A stretch of DNA of 64,000 bases. It comes from Antilocapra americana. Taxonomy: Eukaryota > Chordata > Mammalia > Artiodactyla > Antilocapridae. Below are positions 32,192 to 43,767 of this stretch, one piece after another. Position 1 is the stretch's first letter. Every line of letters starts with the position of its first letter. The stretch is from assembly GCA_007570785.1 (NCBI GenBank), contig ML664183.1, positions 19,729,584-19,793,583 on the forward strand. Direction: 5' to 3'. The notes under the pieces are model-generated. The model did no database searches. It saw nothing but the letters and a program-made list of their open reading frames with translations, and was not told the DNA's origin. The position numbers were made by a program, and so were the translations under genes.

Positions 32192-32940
32192 GGTTTTTTT
32201 TTTATTTTTTATTTTTTTTTTACTTTATTGTGTTGGTTTTCGCGTACATTGACATGAATCTGCCATGGGTATACATATGTTCCCCTTCCAGAACCCCCTT
32301 CCCTCCTCCCTCCCGATTCCCTCTCCCTGGGTCATCCAGGTACACCAGCCCCGAGCATCAAACCTGGGCTGGCGATTGATTTCACATATGATAATTAACA
32401 CTAATGAAAGAAATCAAAGAGGACACAAATAGATGGAGAAATGTACCGTGTTCATGGACTGGAAGAATCAATATAGTGAAAATGAGTATACTACCCAGAG
32501 CAATCTATAGATTCAGTGCAATTCCTATCAAGCTACCAGAGGTCTTTTTCAGAGAATTAGAACAAATAATCTCACAATTTGTATAGAAATACAAAAATCC
32601 TCGTATCGCTAAAGCAATCTTGAGAAAGAAGAATGGAATTGGAGGAATCAACCTACCTGACTTTAGGCTACACTACAAAGCCACAGTCATCAAGACAGTA
32701 TGGTACTGGCACAAAGACAGAAATATAGATCAATGGAACAAAATAGAAAGCCCAGAGATAAATCCACGCATCTATGGACACCATATCTTTGACAAAGGAG
32801 GCAAGAATATGCAATGGAGAAAAGACAATCTCTTTAACAAGTGGTGCTGGGAAAACTGGACAGCCACTTATAAAAGAATGAAACTAGAACACTTTCTAAC
32901 ACCATACACAAAAATAAACTCAAAATGGATCAAAGTTGTT
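32192..32940 (-). mobile_element. second L1, 5'-inverted, abutting the first
   Basis: 32192-32400: minus-strand poly(A) and 3' UTR of the 'catgaatctgccatgggtat' lineage, near-identical to 29766-29970. At 32400/32401 it switches to plus-strand ORF2 ('ctaatgaaagaaatcaaag') running to about 32935 ('actcaaaatggatcaaag'). A T-rich sequence follows (ttg + T13). Twin priming explains the switch. Confidence 0.9.
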
Positions 32941-33000
32941 TTTTTTTTTTTATTTAAAGTACCTTATCTTATTTTACCTTCTCAACAAACCAAGAGTTAG
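32404..33000 (+). pseudogene. inverted L1 ORF2 middle fragment
   Basis: Plus-strand frame [20 protein letters not shown], then [20 protein letters not shown], then a stop at about 32584, reopening as [20 protein letters not shown] and ending with [11 protein letters not shown] where the L1 is truncated. It corresponds to the segment C-terminal to the RT palm. One nonsense change and truncation at both ends. The last about 20 codons (from about 32938) are flanking DNA. Confidence 0.88.
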
Positions 33001-33088
33001 GTCCATTATCTCCATTTTTAGTGTTAAGGTCACACAACTGGGAAATGGTAGAGTCTCAGTGTTGTTCTCCTTAAATCCAGGCTTTTGA
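32950..33088 (+). repeat. MIR SINE, right part
   Basis: 'taccttatcttattttacc', 'ccattatctccattttta', 'aaggtcacacaactgggaaa' complete the MIR begun at 29725, so the L1/ERV stack was inserted into it. Confidence 0.75.
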
Positions 33089-34115
33089 ACAGAGAAGGAA
33101 AGCATTGATAAAACTAAGACAACCTGCTGAATAAGTGAAAATATTTGCAAATCATATGACTGATAACAGATTAATGTTCAACATATATCAATAGCTCATA
33201 TACCTTAAAGTCAAGAAAACAAACAACTGAATGAAAATTAGGCAGAAGAACTGAAAATACGTTTTTCCAAAGAGGAAATGCAGATGGCCAATAGACACAT
33301 GAAAAGATACTCAACATTGCTAATCATCAGGTAGATGCAAATCAGAACCACAAATATCATCTAACATCTGTTAAAATGATTATCATCAAAAAGCCACGTT
33401 GGCGAGGATGTGGAGAAAAGAGAAAACTTGTGTACACTGATGCTGGGAATCTAAATTGTGTAGCCACTGTGGAAAACATATGGAAGTTTCTCAAAAACTA
33501 AAAATAGAGCTACCATATGCCCCAGAAACTCTGCTCCTGCGTATATCTGGAAAAAGTAAAAACACTAATTCAAAGATAGCAAAAACACTAATTTGAAAAC
33601 ATACGTGCACCCCAATGTTCGTAGCAGCTTTATTTACAATTGCTAGGATATGGAAACAATCTAAGTGTCTGTAAAGAGATGGATGAATAAAGAAGGTGTC
33701 ACACACACACACAGGAATACTGCTCAGCCATAAAATGAACAAAATTTTGCCATTTGCAGGATTGTGGATGAACTTGGGGGGAATTATGCTAATCGAAATA
33801 AATCAGACAAACACAAATTTCTGTATGATACTGCTTACTTGCGGAATTAAAAAAAATTCACCAAACTAGTGAATAAAACAAAAAAAAGAAGCAAAATCAC
33901 AGAAAAAGAGAACAAACTGTTAATAGTAGTTACCAGTAGAAGGTGAAGGGGCCATATATAGGTGGGAGAGTAGAAGTACAAGCTATTGGGTGTAAGATAG
34001 GCTACAAGGATGTACAGTACAATGTGGGAAATATAGCCAATATTTTGTCATAACTGTAAATGGAATGTAACTTTTAAAAATTGTATAAAGATTATTTAAT
34101 GAAATAAACCTACAC
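33089..34115 (+). mobile_element. old L1, ORF2 C-terminus and 3' UTR (plus)
   Basis: 'gacaacctgctgaataagtg', 'atgtggagaaaagagaaaac', 'gccactgtggaaaacatatg', 'actgctcagccataaaatga', then 3' UTR 'agtagttaccagtagaaggt' and 'gggaaatatagccaatattt'. Many stops. A (CA) run lies at 33701-33714. Confidence 0.88.
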
Positions 34116-37100
34116 ACAGTCTCTGTTCCTCCTATTGTTCATACTTCCACCAAATTCAATTATATTGAAGTTTTATTCTTGCATTCCCATTGCAAGGCCT
34201 GAGTCTATGGGAGGAGGGCCTTGAAGGGAGGAAACTGACTGGATTTTATCAATAACTCATGATGATATTACCTCTGGGTTAATTCCTTATTAGAAGAACT
34301 TTGTAAGAAAGCTATTACAGTTCATGACTCTTTGAAGGTGTTTTCCTTAGATCAAAGTGGCCCTAAATAATTGTAATTGAATTGCTTTTCATTTTGCTTA
34401 GTATTATTAGGACAAACATGCAAATGATCTTGAAGCATTTTGGAAGGTGGTTCGAGACCTGCTGTTTGAACAAGCAACACATGAGAAACACTTAGTAGTA
34501 GAAAAATGTGTACATGTAATAGATTTTTTGTGGTATAATTAATTTTGATTATTAGATTAATAAATGTTTAAGAACATGTGTATTATTTGTGGGGTGAGAT
34601 TTTTGTTTGCAGAAGGTCTTGTGAGGATGTAAAAATTGCAAGATGTCACAGATTTTTTTAAAATGAAGTTTTAGTTTCAATTGAGTTTAAGTTGAAAAAA
34701 GAAGCCAATTAGGAATTCAGCTACTTGTGAATCTCTCCAGACTTGAGGTAAGTGTTATTTCTAAAACAAATAATCACTTCAGGTAACTGTTAAGCCTGTG
34801 ATCTTGGGAAAATCACAGGAGATAGTATGAAATAGGTGAAAGAGAAATGAACTAGGAGTCAGCACTTGCTCTGGCAGAACTGGGATTCAAACCAAAGTTT
34901 TCCTGTGCATGCACTTTCCATGTCACCTCACAGTTTCCTTATTTAACATAAAATCTTCTCCCTTCCATGGACCATCATAGATATTACATGTGATAGTCTG
35001 TGTACTTGTAATTGCTTGTACATAATTTACGTTATTTTTCAAGCATGACATTTTTACCAAAGAAACATAGTCTATTGCTCAGGATTCTGAGCTCCTCATT
35101 AGACTTTTTGAAAAGTTATTTAAACTTCTTGTGCTGTTTGGCCTTTATAAATGAATGGAAATAAAAGTACCTCATAAGTTTTGGGGTAGGATTAAATTAG
35201 ATATAGCACATAGAGCATTTAGTATAGCCCTTTGCATGTTTTCGGGACTCAATGTATGGTAGGTATTCAAAATACTATTATTATTATATAAACTAATTTA
35301 TTTGAACAAACATATACTTTGAATGATACCTTAAGGAATGTCTGAAATTTTCATGACCAGCCCTTTCATGTTATAGAGGAAGAAATTAAGGCTCTGAAAT
35401 TATAGCAAATCAAATTGAATGAGCTCAAAGATCTGTTTTTTTTTAATATATTTTACTTAGTTAAATTAGCTTGTCATAACTTGTTTACTTACGTTAAGCA
35501 TTATGTTTATGACTTAACTTTTTTTCTATTTATTGAAATAATGGGGTGATGGATATTCAGCATAGACAGGTTTGTTGAGCTGAACTGTGGTTTTTATCTT
35601 CTTTACACCTTTAAGATACCTTCCTTAGAATAAAAAAACCTGTTCATTTGTAGTGATCTTTAATAACTCAAAGTATTTTTTTATATACTGTCTGAAAACT
35701 GTAATTTTCTCCCCTTAAATATTTGAGTCTTAAACTTTCTTGGGGCTTAAAAATATTTAAGTCATTTTGCAATTACCCTTTCATGTCCCCCCTTCCATTC
35801 TGATTTGTAACAAAATGCACTGTGATGAAAAGGATTTTCAAAGCATTGCTATGCAGGAAAGTTTTTTGGGAATATGTTGTTAAGTGTCTACAACATTTAA
35901 TAAATGTTTTTAGTAACAAGGGTTGAAATAAGCAGAATTAAACAAGGATTTTTCTCTTTAGCACTTCTTTTAACTGATTAAGCTTTTAACTACACCATTC
36001 TCAGCTTTTTTTTTTTCTTTTAATTTGTAACTCATGCAAGTGTGATTTGTCAGTCATGTTTTCTGGAAGTTGTTCTTTATTAACTCCTAAAATATAATTC
36101 AGGAAGCAGTTGGGGATTAGATTGGAGAAGAAAAGTTAGACCACATTATAAGGAGAAAGAAAGTAAGGGTAAGAATTTTGTTCTGTGGGCAGTGAGGAAG
36201 GGCGGTGAAGAAACTTTGAAGATTTCTTAGAGGAAAGTGACTTCTTGTGGACTCTGGAAGATTAATTTGGCAAACATATCTACAATATATTAAAGCATAA
36301 ACTTAAGTTAGGAGTTCATTTTAATTGTGCTGGTAAGAAACAATGAGCATCTGAGTAATGATACCTGCATTAGAAATGGAGAGGAAAGGAGGATGAGAAA
36401 CATCACTTAGGGTGATTACATATACATGAAAAATATGGCAGAGACAGAATAAAGTTTACTTGGGTTAGGTTAAAATATAATGTGTAGCCTAGAGAAATAG
36501 AAAGAAATATTTAGAAGCAATTTAAATCACAAGAGGTTGATTTTTAATTTTAACTATTAAATGAATCTGCATCAACAGGTTCAGGTGAATCTTATTCCTG
36601 GATAACAGTAATAGACATGAAATTTCAAGGAAATACCAGAAAGACAGTCACCCTTTTCTATTAAAATTCCACTTTAGCTTTATTGGTAGGGTCCTGGGCA
36701 AGGGCAATAAGGGCTCCAATAAGGGATCTGTAGTGCTTGGTAGGGTCCCTCTGCCCTCTAAGAGGAAGCTCAGTAAGAGAGCCCCAGGCCTCTCAGCTGC
36801 TCTTGTTGAGTAAGAGTTTCTGCAACACAGAGCCTGGGTCTATATTGTAAACATTGTTGGTTCTGACTTTCCCAAGGAGAAACCACAATCCTACACTGGG
36901 AGTTAGAGGAAAACTATGTTCTTGGCTGCAACTTTAGGGGTAGAGTTTCTATTATGTCAAGCTGGAGAGATGGGGAGGGAGTGGATTGTGAATTAAACGT
37001 CACAGACTCTTGCAATTTCTACTGAATTTAGTGGATTTTCTTGGTTCATATGCCCTTAGGACAATTTACACTTACTTTAGTTGCATGCGTCATTTTAATA

Positions 37101-38310
37101 TTTTTTGGTAGTTATGACTGTTTCACTGAGAAGAGTCCAAAGCTTCTCACAATGTCATTCCAGAAGTTATCTCTTTAGCTGTCATTTATTGAGATGTTGA
37201 CAAGTGAAATGTGCTTAGAAAAAAAAGGAAAAAAAGTGAAATTTGATTGAGAATGGATCTGAAAATCAGGCCATATGAGCAATATTTAGGAGAACTAAAA
37301 TATGGAAGAGATTCCAAGAAGCAGGATCTTTACAGATTTAAAATGGTAAAGATAGCTTTAATTTGTGTGACGACACTGAGAAGAACTAAAAGTAATCCAC
37401 TGAGGCAGATTTCATTAAATTTTTGAATGAAGCTCAGTGAGTGAAAATTTTCAGGAAGATGCGTCAACAAAGCTGAGACCATCTTTTAAACGAATGCCAG
37501 AGGAGATGTCTGCAGTGATAGATGGTCAGGCAAGATGAATATAGAAATGTTTACATTGCACAAAAGCCAGTCAGAAACTTCTGTATTAATCAAAGTGTGA
37601 GATGTTGCTGGTGTGGAGGGGATAGTAGCAGACAGAATGGAGAGAAATGGGCTAGCACTTAGCGTTATGGTTCATGCATGGGGAAGGATGCAAGGATGTA
37701 TGAGATTAATGACATCCTGCTGTAGACTTAGAGTTTACTTGACTTTGAGTTAGAAATTTCATTCTTTTTCATGTGTAGTCTAATGGGCCATATTTATGAT
37801 TTAATGGAATATTTAGGCCCCCATAAATCTTACATCTTATCCTCATCTTTGGTTAGATGTAGAATTGTTTTATTAGATTTTGACTTCACATATTTCCAAC
37901 AGCATTCAAAAGTGTGGTCTTTTGCCTGACATATCTAACAACAAAGATAAAAATAAAATGCTTACTAGCACAAAAGTTTTTAAATATTTTGACTTTATAT
38001 CTACTATTCTCAAAAATGTTTGTTCTGTTTGTGAATCCTGCTCTTATAATTAAACTAATGCACTGTAGTTCAGCCAAGGATCTAAGAAGTTCTATTATAG
38101 GAATTTAAAATAGGCTGACCTTGATCTCTTTCACTATTGTTTTAGAAGGGAGGATAATAATGTTTTGGAGAGTAAGTTTGCATAATTATTTTCAGAAAAA
38201 TAGGAGAAAATACTTATTTTTCTATATGAAAATTAAATATTAATAGGTGGCAACCTTGAACTCTGTCTCATGCTGAAAGTAGTAGGTATAAATTAGATTG
38301 TAAAGCCTAT
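34116..38310. other. repeat-poor DNA, no gene seen
   Basis: MIR-like sequence at about 35090-35275 ('atttaaacttcttgtgctg', 'atttagtatagccctttgc') and a second patch at about 35370-35430. A GC-richer block at 36660-36960 and a smooth AT-rich block at 36990-37220 are unassigned. 37886-38108 has opposing short ORFs with no resemblance. Confidence 0.45.
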
Positions 38311-38311
38311 C

Positions 38312-38404
38312 AAGTATTATATATATATATATATATAAAAAACATATATATTATATATATATAATATATATATAATGTATATGTTATATATATGTTTTAT
38401 ATAT

Positions 38405-38460
<56 letters not shown>
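38312..38460. repeat. (TA)n / (TATATG)n microsatellite
   Basis: About 150 bp of alternating TA with short GTGTGTG interruptions. Self-complementary throughout. Confidence 0.97.
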
Positions 38461-38469
38461 CTTATTCAG

Positions 38470-38830
38470 GCTGTCTTTAGTAGCTGTGTTAGTCAAAATG
38501 GGCTACATGATGCCGTAGAATTAAACATCTTTAAAATCTTGGTAGTTTAATCCAATAAAAGGCTATTTCTCATTAATGCTGTATGTCCAACATTTCAGCA
38601 GGGGCTCCTTTCAACTGTTACCATCCAGTCTGACAGGGATTCTTAACTCTTCTTTCCATTCTCATCTAGCTGGAGGAAGAATTTGAATCTAGCACTGGTT
38701 TCTTCAGCTACTGTCTGGAATTGATATTTTTCTAACATTTTACAGGCCAAAAAAGGTCTTATGGCCATGTCTAACTTTGGAGATAGAATAGCATGAAGTG
38801 CTCAGAATGTATAGAACCAGACATGTTTAG
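38470..38830. repeat. ancient interspersed repeat-like sequence (family not named)
   Basis: 'aaaggctatttctcattaat', 'gtccaacatttcagcagggg' and 'tggccatgtctaactttgg' resemble an old mammalian repeat in degraded form. Confidence 0.35.
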
Positions 38831-39893
38831 CAAATAGAATTAGGGAAAACACATGCTGAATCTTGTCCCCAGGTTACTGTTGATAATCCTAAATATGTTT
38901 CATTAGTGTTGGAAACTAAAGAACATGTGCTAGTTTTTTTGAGAATTGAAGGATTAACATTAATATAATCTGAATATTATTTACATAGTAATGGAAATTC
39001 CTTTAACAACTCAAAATGCTGTCATATTATAGAGGTCACTTGGATCCAGTGACAAACCTGAGCTCCAAATAAAATGGCAGGAATACGGGATTATAACAAG
39101 CAGATTAGATGCACAGGACTTCTTCAGTAAGGAATGCACATATTCTTGAGTAGTCTGACTAGTAAAAGAATATGGGTAGATGCCTCAAATAGCTAAAAGA
39201 AGAGTTAAATTTGAGTTGGGCACTTGGAATAGGAAAACTGAGTAAAATCTGGAAAGGAAGAGATGCTTCTAGAGAAATCAAAATAAACAGACTGACCAGA
39301 GGTGCCAACTGGATAGTAGGAGGAAGAACCCAGACAAGAATATTGATCGGGATAGATGAGAAGGAAGCCAGTGGTTAAAATGTGGGTATTGTATTGTTTT
39401 GGAAGGAAATTATATAAACCACACTGTAGTTGCAGCTGACTTGACAGTAAATTACATAGCTTCTCATGGGTCAAAATACATCATTGAAAGGTTTCTGGCT
39501 TATATATGACTTTTAAAGAGGATATACAAAATTCAACCAAAGACATCAACTATGGGGCAGGATATTCTTTTAAGAGTTTAATCCATTAAAGATTAATTGA
39601 TGCCAAGAAAAGATGTGATTTTGTTTCTGGAATTCTTGAAATTTAATTTAGGAGGGAAAAGCATAAGTTTAGTGTTTATAAGGAACTTCTTTAGTTGGGC
39701 AAAGTTGGGAATTGAATGAATACATTTATCTCAGAGAAGTATCATAATTTTAGTATTAAATTTGAACACTTGAATTCTATTAGTTGAGAATGCTTTCTAT
39801 AAGACATATTATAGTTCATATTAATAATTAGAAATTTTTTCTTTTCTTTATTCTTTTTATCATATTCTTTTTAAAAGTGAATTAATAGCTGTT
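38831..39893. other. unique DNA, no gene seen
   Basis: An 89-codon minus ORF at 39205-39474 has no recognisable family or flanking splice frame. Otherwise nothing. Confidence 0.4.
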
Positions 39894-40139
39894 TTACATA
39901 TATTATAGACTTCCCTGGTGGCTCAGATGGTAAAGCATCTGCCCTACAATGTGGGAGACCAGGTTTCAGTCCCTGGATTGGGAAGATCTCCTGGAGAAGG
40001 AAATGGCAACCCACTCTAGTATTCTTGCCTGGAAAATCCCATGGATGGAGGAGGAACCTGGTAGGCTATATTTCATGGGGTCGCAAAGAGTTGGACACAA
40101 CTGAGTGACTTCACATACATACACATTACATATATTATA
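39894..40139 (+). mobile_element. Bov-tA SINE (plus) with 14-bp TSD
   Basis: TSD TTACATATATTATA at 39894-39907 and 40126-40139. Full-length SINE with tRNA head 'acttccctggtggctcagat', body 'aaatggcaacccactctag' and tail 'gacacaactgagtgacttca'. Confidence 0.95.
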
Positions 40140-42464
40140 TATATATCATATCATATAAAAGCATTGAGAATACAAAAATTGATTAACTTTCTATACTTAA
40201 ATTTGTATATTTACTAAGTTTAGCAATCTAGATATCTATTATTGATCTGCTGATGACACTAAGCTGATGGAAAAGCAAAATCCAATGAAAAGTTGAAACT
40301 ATTCCTTGTGAGTTAATAGCATGAGCTTTAATGTTTTATAACAATGGAAACAGCAAACCTTTAGAATTTTGCTTCCTTATGAGTTTAAGAAGTTTTTTTA
40401 ATAACTGTATCTTTAAACACATCATTACTCTGAAAGTCAATACTGTCTTATTTAAAAGATTAGCATATATTTCATTGCGTTTACTATTGGTTTTTAAGCT
40501 CAAAGCATTTTTAATGATACTTTGGCATTTTGTAATTTTTATGTTAAATCTGAATGTCCTAAATATGACCAGTTGATCTAATCTTAAATGTTAAATTATT
40601 TAGAAGACTTTTCTCCCAATAAGAATACAGCTTTTTTAAAAAAGTAATTTGCTCCATATCTATTTGTAGCACAAGTCCTTTAACTTCATTAATAATAAAT
40701 TAATATAGGAATAGGCAAAAAAATTAAATATGTTCCTATTTTGTTCTTAATAATATTTAGTTGAAACTTTATTAGGCCATTTTGAAGTATATTGAAAATA
40801 GTGCATTTGGATAGTGACATTTCAATATTATAGTTAAAATACCTTTTAAAAAAGACTGTATTTTACTAACACACTAGGTACTTTGTAAGTCATCATTTTA
40901 TATTCATAATATATAGATTTTAAATATTCATCCTTTGTTGGTTTCTAATTTATATAAAATTATTTTGTATTTTATGGAAATATATTAGGGCGCATAACAT
41001 ATGTGTGTTTTAATGAAATGCAATAAACCTAAACACCTATATTTAAGAGATTTTTTTTCCTCCAAAGTATAGCAGTATGTGAAATAATCTGCCTTTGTAC
41101 TATCAACCACAGATATTCCTTATTTAACTGTTGACACTGGAAGAGAAGATTATTCATAATCTAGAGACCACTCTGTGGGCTTCTTTGCTTCCTCAGTTTT
41201 CTCATGCTCAAATTTATACAGATTATTGAATGCCTCATTAACTTTTAAAAGAATCTACTCAGCAATGTTTGAAAATCATAGTCCTTCATGCACAAGAAGC
41301 CTCAATATTTTGAACATTACACAGTTATATTTTTTAGAGAAAATAATGCTATGGTAAAGAAGAGATGTAAATGCAGGGTCAAACAAAGGTTTTTTCTAGT
41401 TATTTTCTTTGAATAGGATCTTAATGTTTACAATTACTATAAACTAGCATTATTGTGTTGCCTACAACAGGGATTGGATTAGGAGAAAGAGAATATGAGG
41501 AAGGTGAGAGTAGACAAGGGTCCTGGGGAGTTAGGGACAAGGTGAAGACTTGGTGACAAGGTGAGATTTCTCCAAGTTTCATTAAACCTGAAGGTGATGA
41601 TTTTCCTCATCCTCTCTATTCCACTTTCCTTACTCTTTTATATTTGATATCATTTTTTTTCCAGGAAGCTTTTCTGACCTTAAGATTGTAAGGGGGACTT
41701 GATCATCTAAGTCCATAATTATCCTAATTGTACATAGTACATCTGTAAATTGGCTGTTTACCAACTGTTATGTCTTTTAGGACAGGAACTGTATTCTGTT
41801 AAGCATTTATTATTAGCACTTGGCACACTAATCAATGTATTCTTTATGTGTAATAAATAACTGTTGAAAAATGACCAATTAAAATTTATCCTGGGTGAAT
41901 GGAATGAGTTGTGTGCATTGGAATACGTTAGACATAAAAGAAGATAGGGAAAGTAATTATTTTAGGGTTAGAATTGTTGGGATAGAATTCCTTCCACTTT
42001 TCCATACTCATATTTTTGAGCAAATGAAAACATACTAGAATATTTAATTAGGAAATAGGATTTATGAATTCTGATCCTAGTTTTGCAAAAAGCTACCTTT
42101 GTGATGTTGGGCAAGTTTTCTAGCTACTCTAGCATTCATTTCTGTATTCATATAAAAAAGAAACTTAACTCCATAATTTAAAAGGTTCTTTGAGTAACAA
42201 AGTTATGTGACAATGTGAAAAATTCTGACATCAACAATGGAGCAGAGAAATTAGCTGGGTACAAGCTGGGTAAAGGATGGGTATTGTCTTGTTTTGTGAT
42301 ATTTCAGTAACCTCAGAAGCAGAAAACATTTAGGAGCTCTCTTGACCCTATGGACAAAGTGAGGAATATCTTTATTTCTAAATGATTTCTGGAGGTACAG
42401 GAATGAAAATTAAAGTGTATTTGTTCCTGATGCATAAACTTAGTGATATCAGAAAAGTTTAAAG
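40140..42464. other. repeat-poor AT-rich DNA with an L2-like relic
   Basis: 41590-41875 resembles the LINE2 3' end ('aggacaggaactgtattctg', 'agcacttggcacactaatc', 'aataaataactgttgaa'). The rest is AT-rich unique DNA without coding signals. Confidence 0.5.
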
Positions 42465-42666
42465 TGAAGTTGTTCAGTCATGTCCAACTCTTTGCGACCC
42501 CATGGACTGTAGCCTACCAGGCTCCTCCGTCCAGGGGATTTCCCAGGCAAGAATACTGGAGTGGGTTGCCCTAACCTTCTCCAGGAGATCTTCCCAACCC
42601 AGGGATTGAACCGGGGTCTCCTACATTGTAGGCAGACACTTTACCATCTAAGCCACCAGGGAAGTC
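42465..42666 (-). mobile_element. Bov-tA SINE (minus)
   Basis: 'gttcagtcatgtccaactct', 'gaatactggagtgggttgcc' and tRNA head ending 'ccaccagggaagtc'. Possible short duplication TCAGAAA on both sides. Confidence 0.93.
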
Positions 42667-43767
42667 AGAAAGAGGAAGTTCAAATATGCATTGCAGAGAT
42701 GCAGTGGTGTAGGAGTAACAATTTTGATATAGTTAATTCTTATTTCACTGAAGAATATTACTTAGGGTAAAGCAAGGCTTATCTAGTAATACAGCCACAT
42801 AAGGTGAATGACATTGTTGATGGAGCAGCTCTCTCCCCTCAGCAATTCAGGAACTCCATTTTCTTTTAAGTCATTGTTATTTCAGAGCATTGTAGTCAAA
42901 ACTACATGATCAAAACTGGATTACTTCCTTATCTGCTTTCCAGCAGGTAGGGAAGAAGGATGGATAGGTAGATGTGTATATGCAATAGAGGTAGCACAAA
43001 ATTTGTTCTTATCTTTTTTCTTCTTTTTGGTGAGAAATTAGTCAAATGGCTACACTTTGAATCAAGGGATACTCCTTGACTGTATTCCCAGGAAGTAAGA
43101 GGGAATAAATTTCAGCGGACCTTTAGAAGAATCTATCACTGGCTGACTATATTTTATGACTTTTTTTTAATCAAAAAAGAAATGGTCAAAAAAAAAAAAA
43201 AGAAATGGTCAAATGCATTCAATATGTATTTTATTACCTGATGAATCATTGAATGCTTTTAGTTCATCAACCACTGCAACAAAAATACGTATTTATTTGG
43301 TATATAGTCATGATATAGTATAAATGTAATATATGCTACATAATAAAATTATTTTGTAAAATCATATTTAACAGACTAGAAATGAGTTTACAATAAGATC
43401 TTAGTTTTAAAGAGCAGATTATGAAACAAAAATATAATGTTTGTAAGTAAATCTTATGTTTATACATCAGGAAAATATCAGGCTAATTACACATGAGTGT
43501 GTTAATAGTACTTTTGCCAATGCTTTCTTTTTGCTATCTATATTTTATAATTTTTCAGTGAACATGTATTCACTATGTAAATAGTGAAAATACCTAAAAT
43601 GTATATGTAAATAATAAATAGGATTCAGAAATGATCACAGGAGAAATTAAATTCAAGTTCATTCTACTTCGGTTATGGTTCAGCTAGAATTAGCAATTTC
43701 TTTGGTCAAAAGCTTCAGAAAAGCTTATGATATCCAAAGCAAATTTACCAAAGTTTATTGGAGTTGT
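42667..43767. other. unique DNA, no gene seen
   Basis: AT-rich. It contains the A-run/direct-repeat structure at 43173-43210, described separately. Confidence 0.4.
43173..43210. repeat. direct repeat bracketing a bare poly(A) run
   Basis: AAAAAAGAAATGGTC occurs at 43173-43187 and 43196-43210, separated only by A residues (A run 43188-43201). It resembles a target duplication around a tail-only retro-insertion, or replication slippage. Confidence 0.7.

Noticed and set aside
36660..36960. possible old LTR
   Set aside because: GC-richer block but no TG...CA ends with duplicated flanks could be fixed.
39205..39474. 89-codon minus ORF
   Set aside because: Starts and stops fall in unremarkable AT-rich DNA. 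No splice signals or family resemblance.
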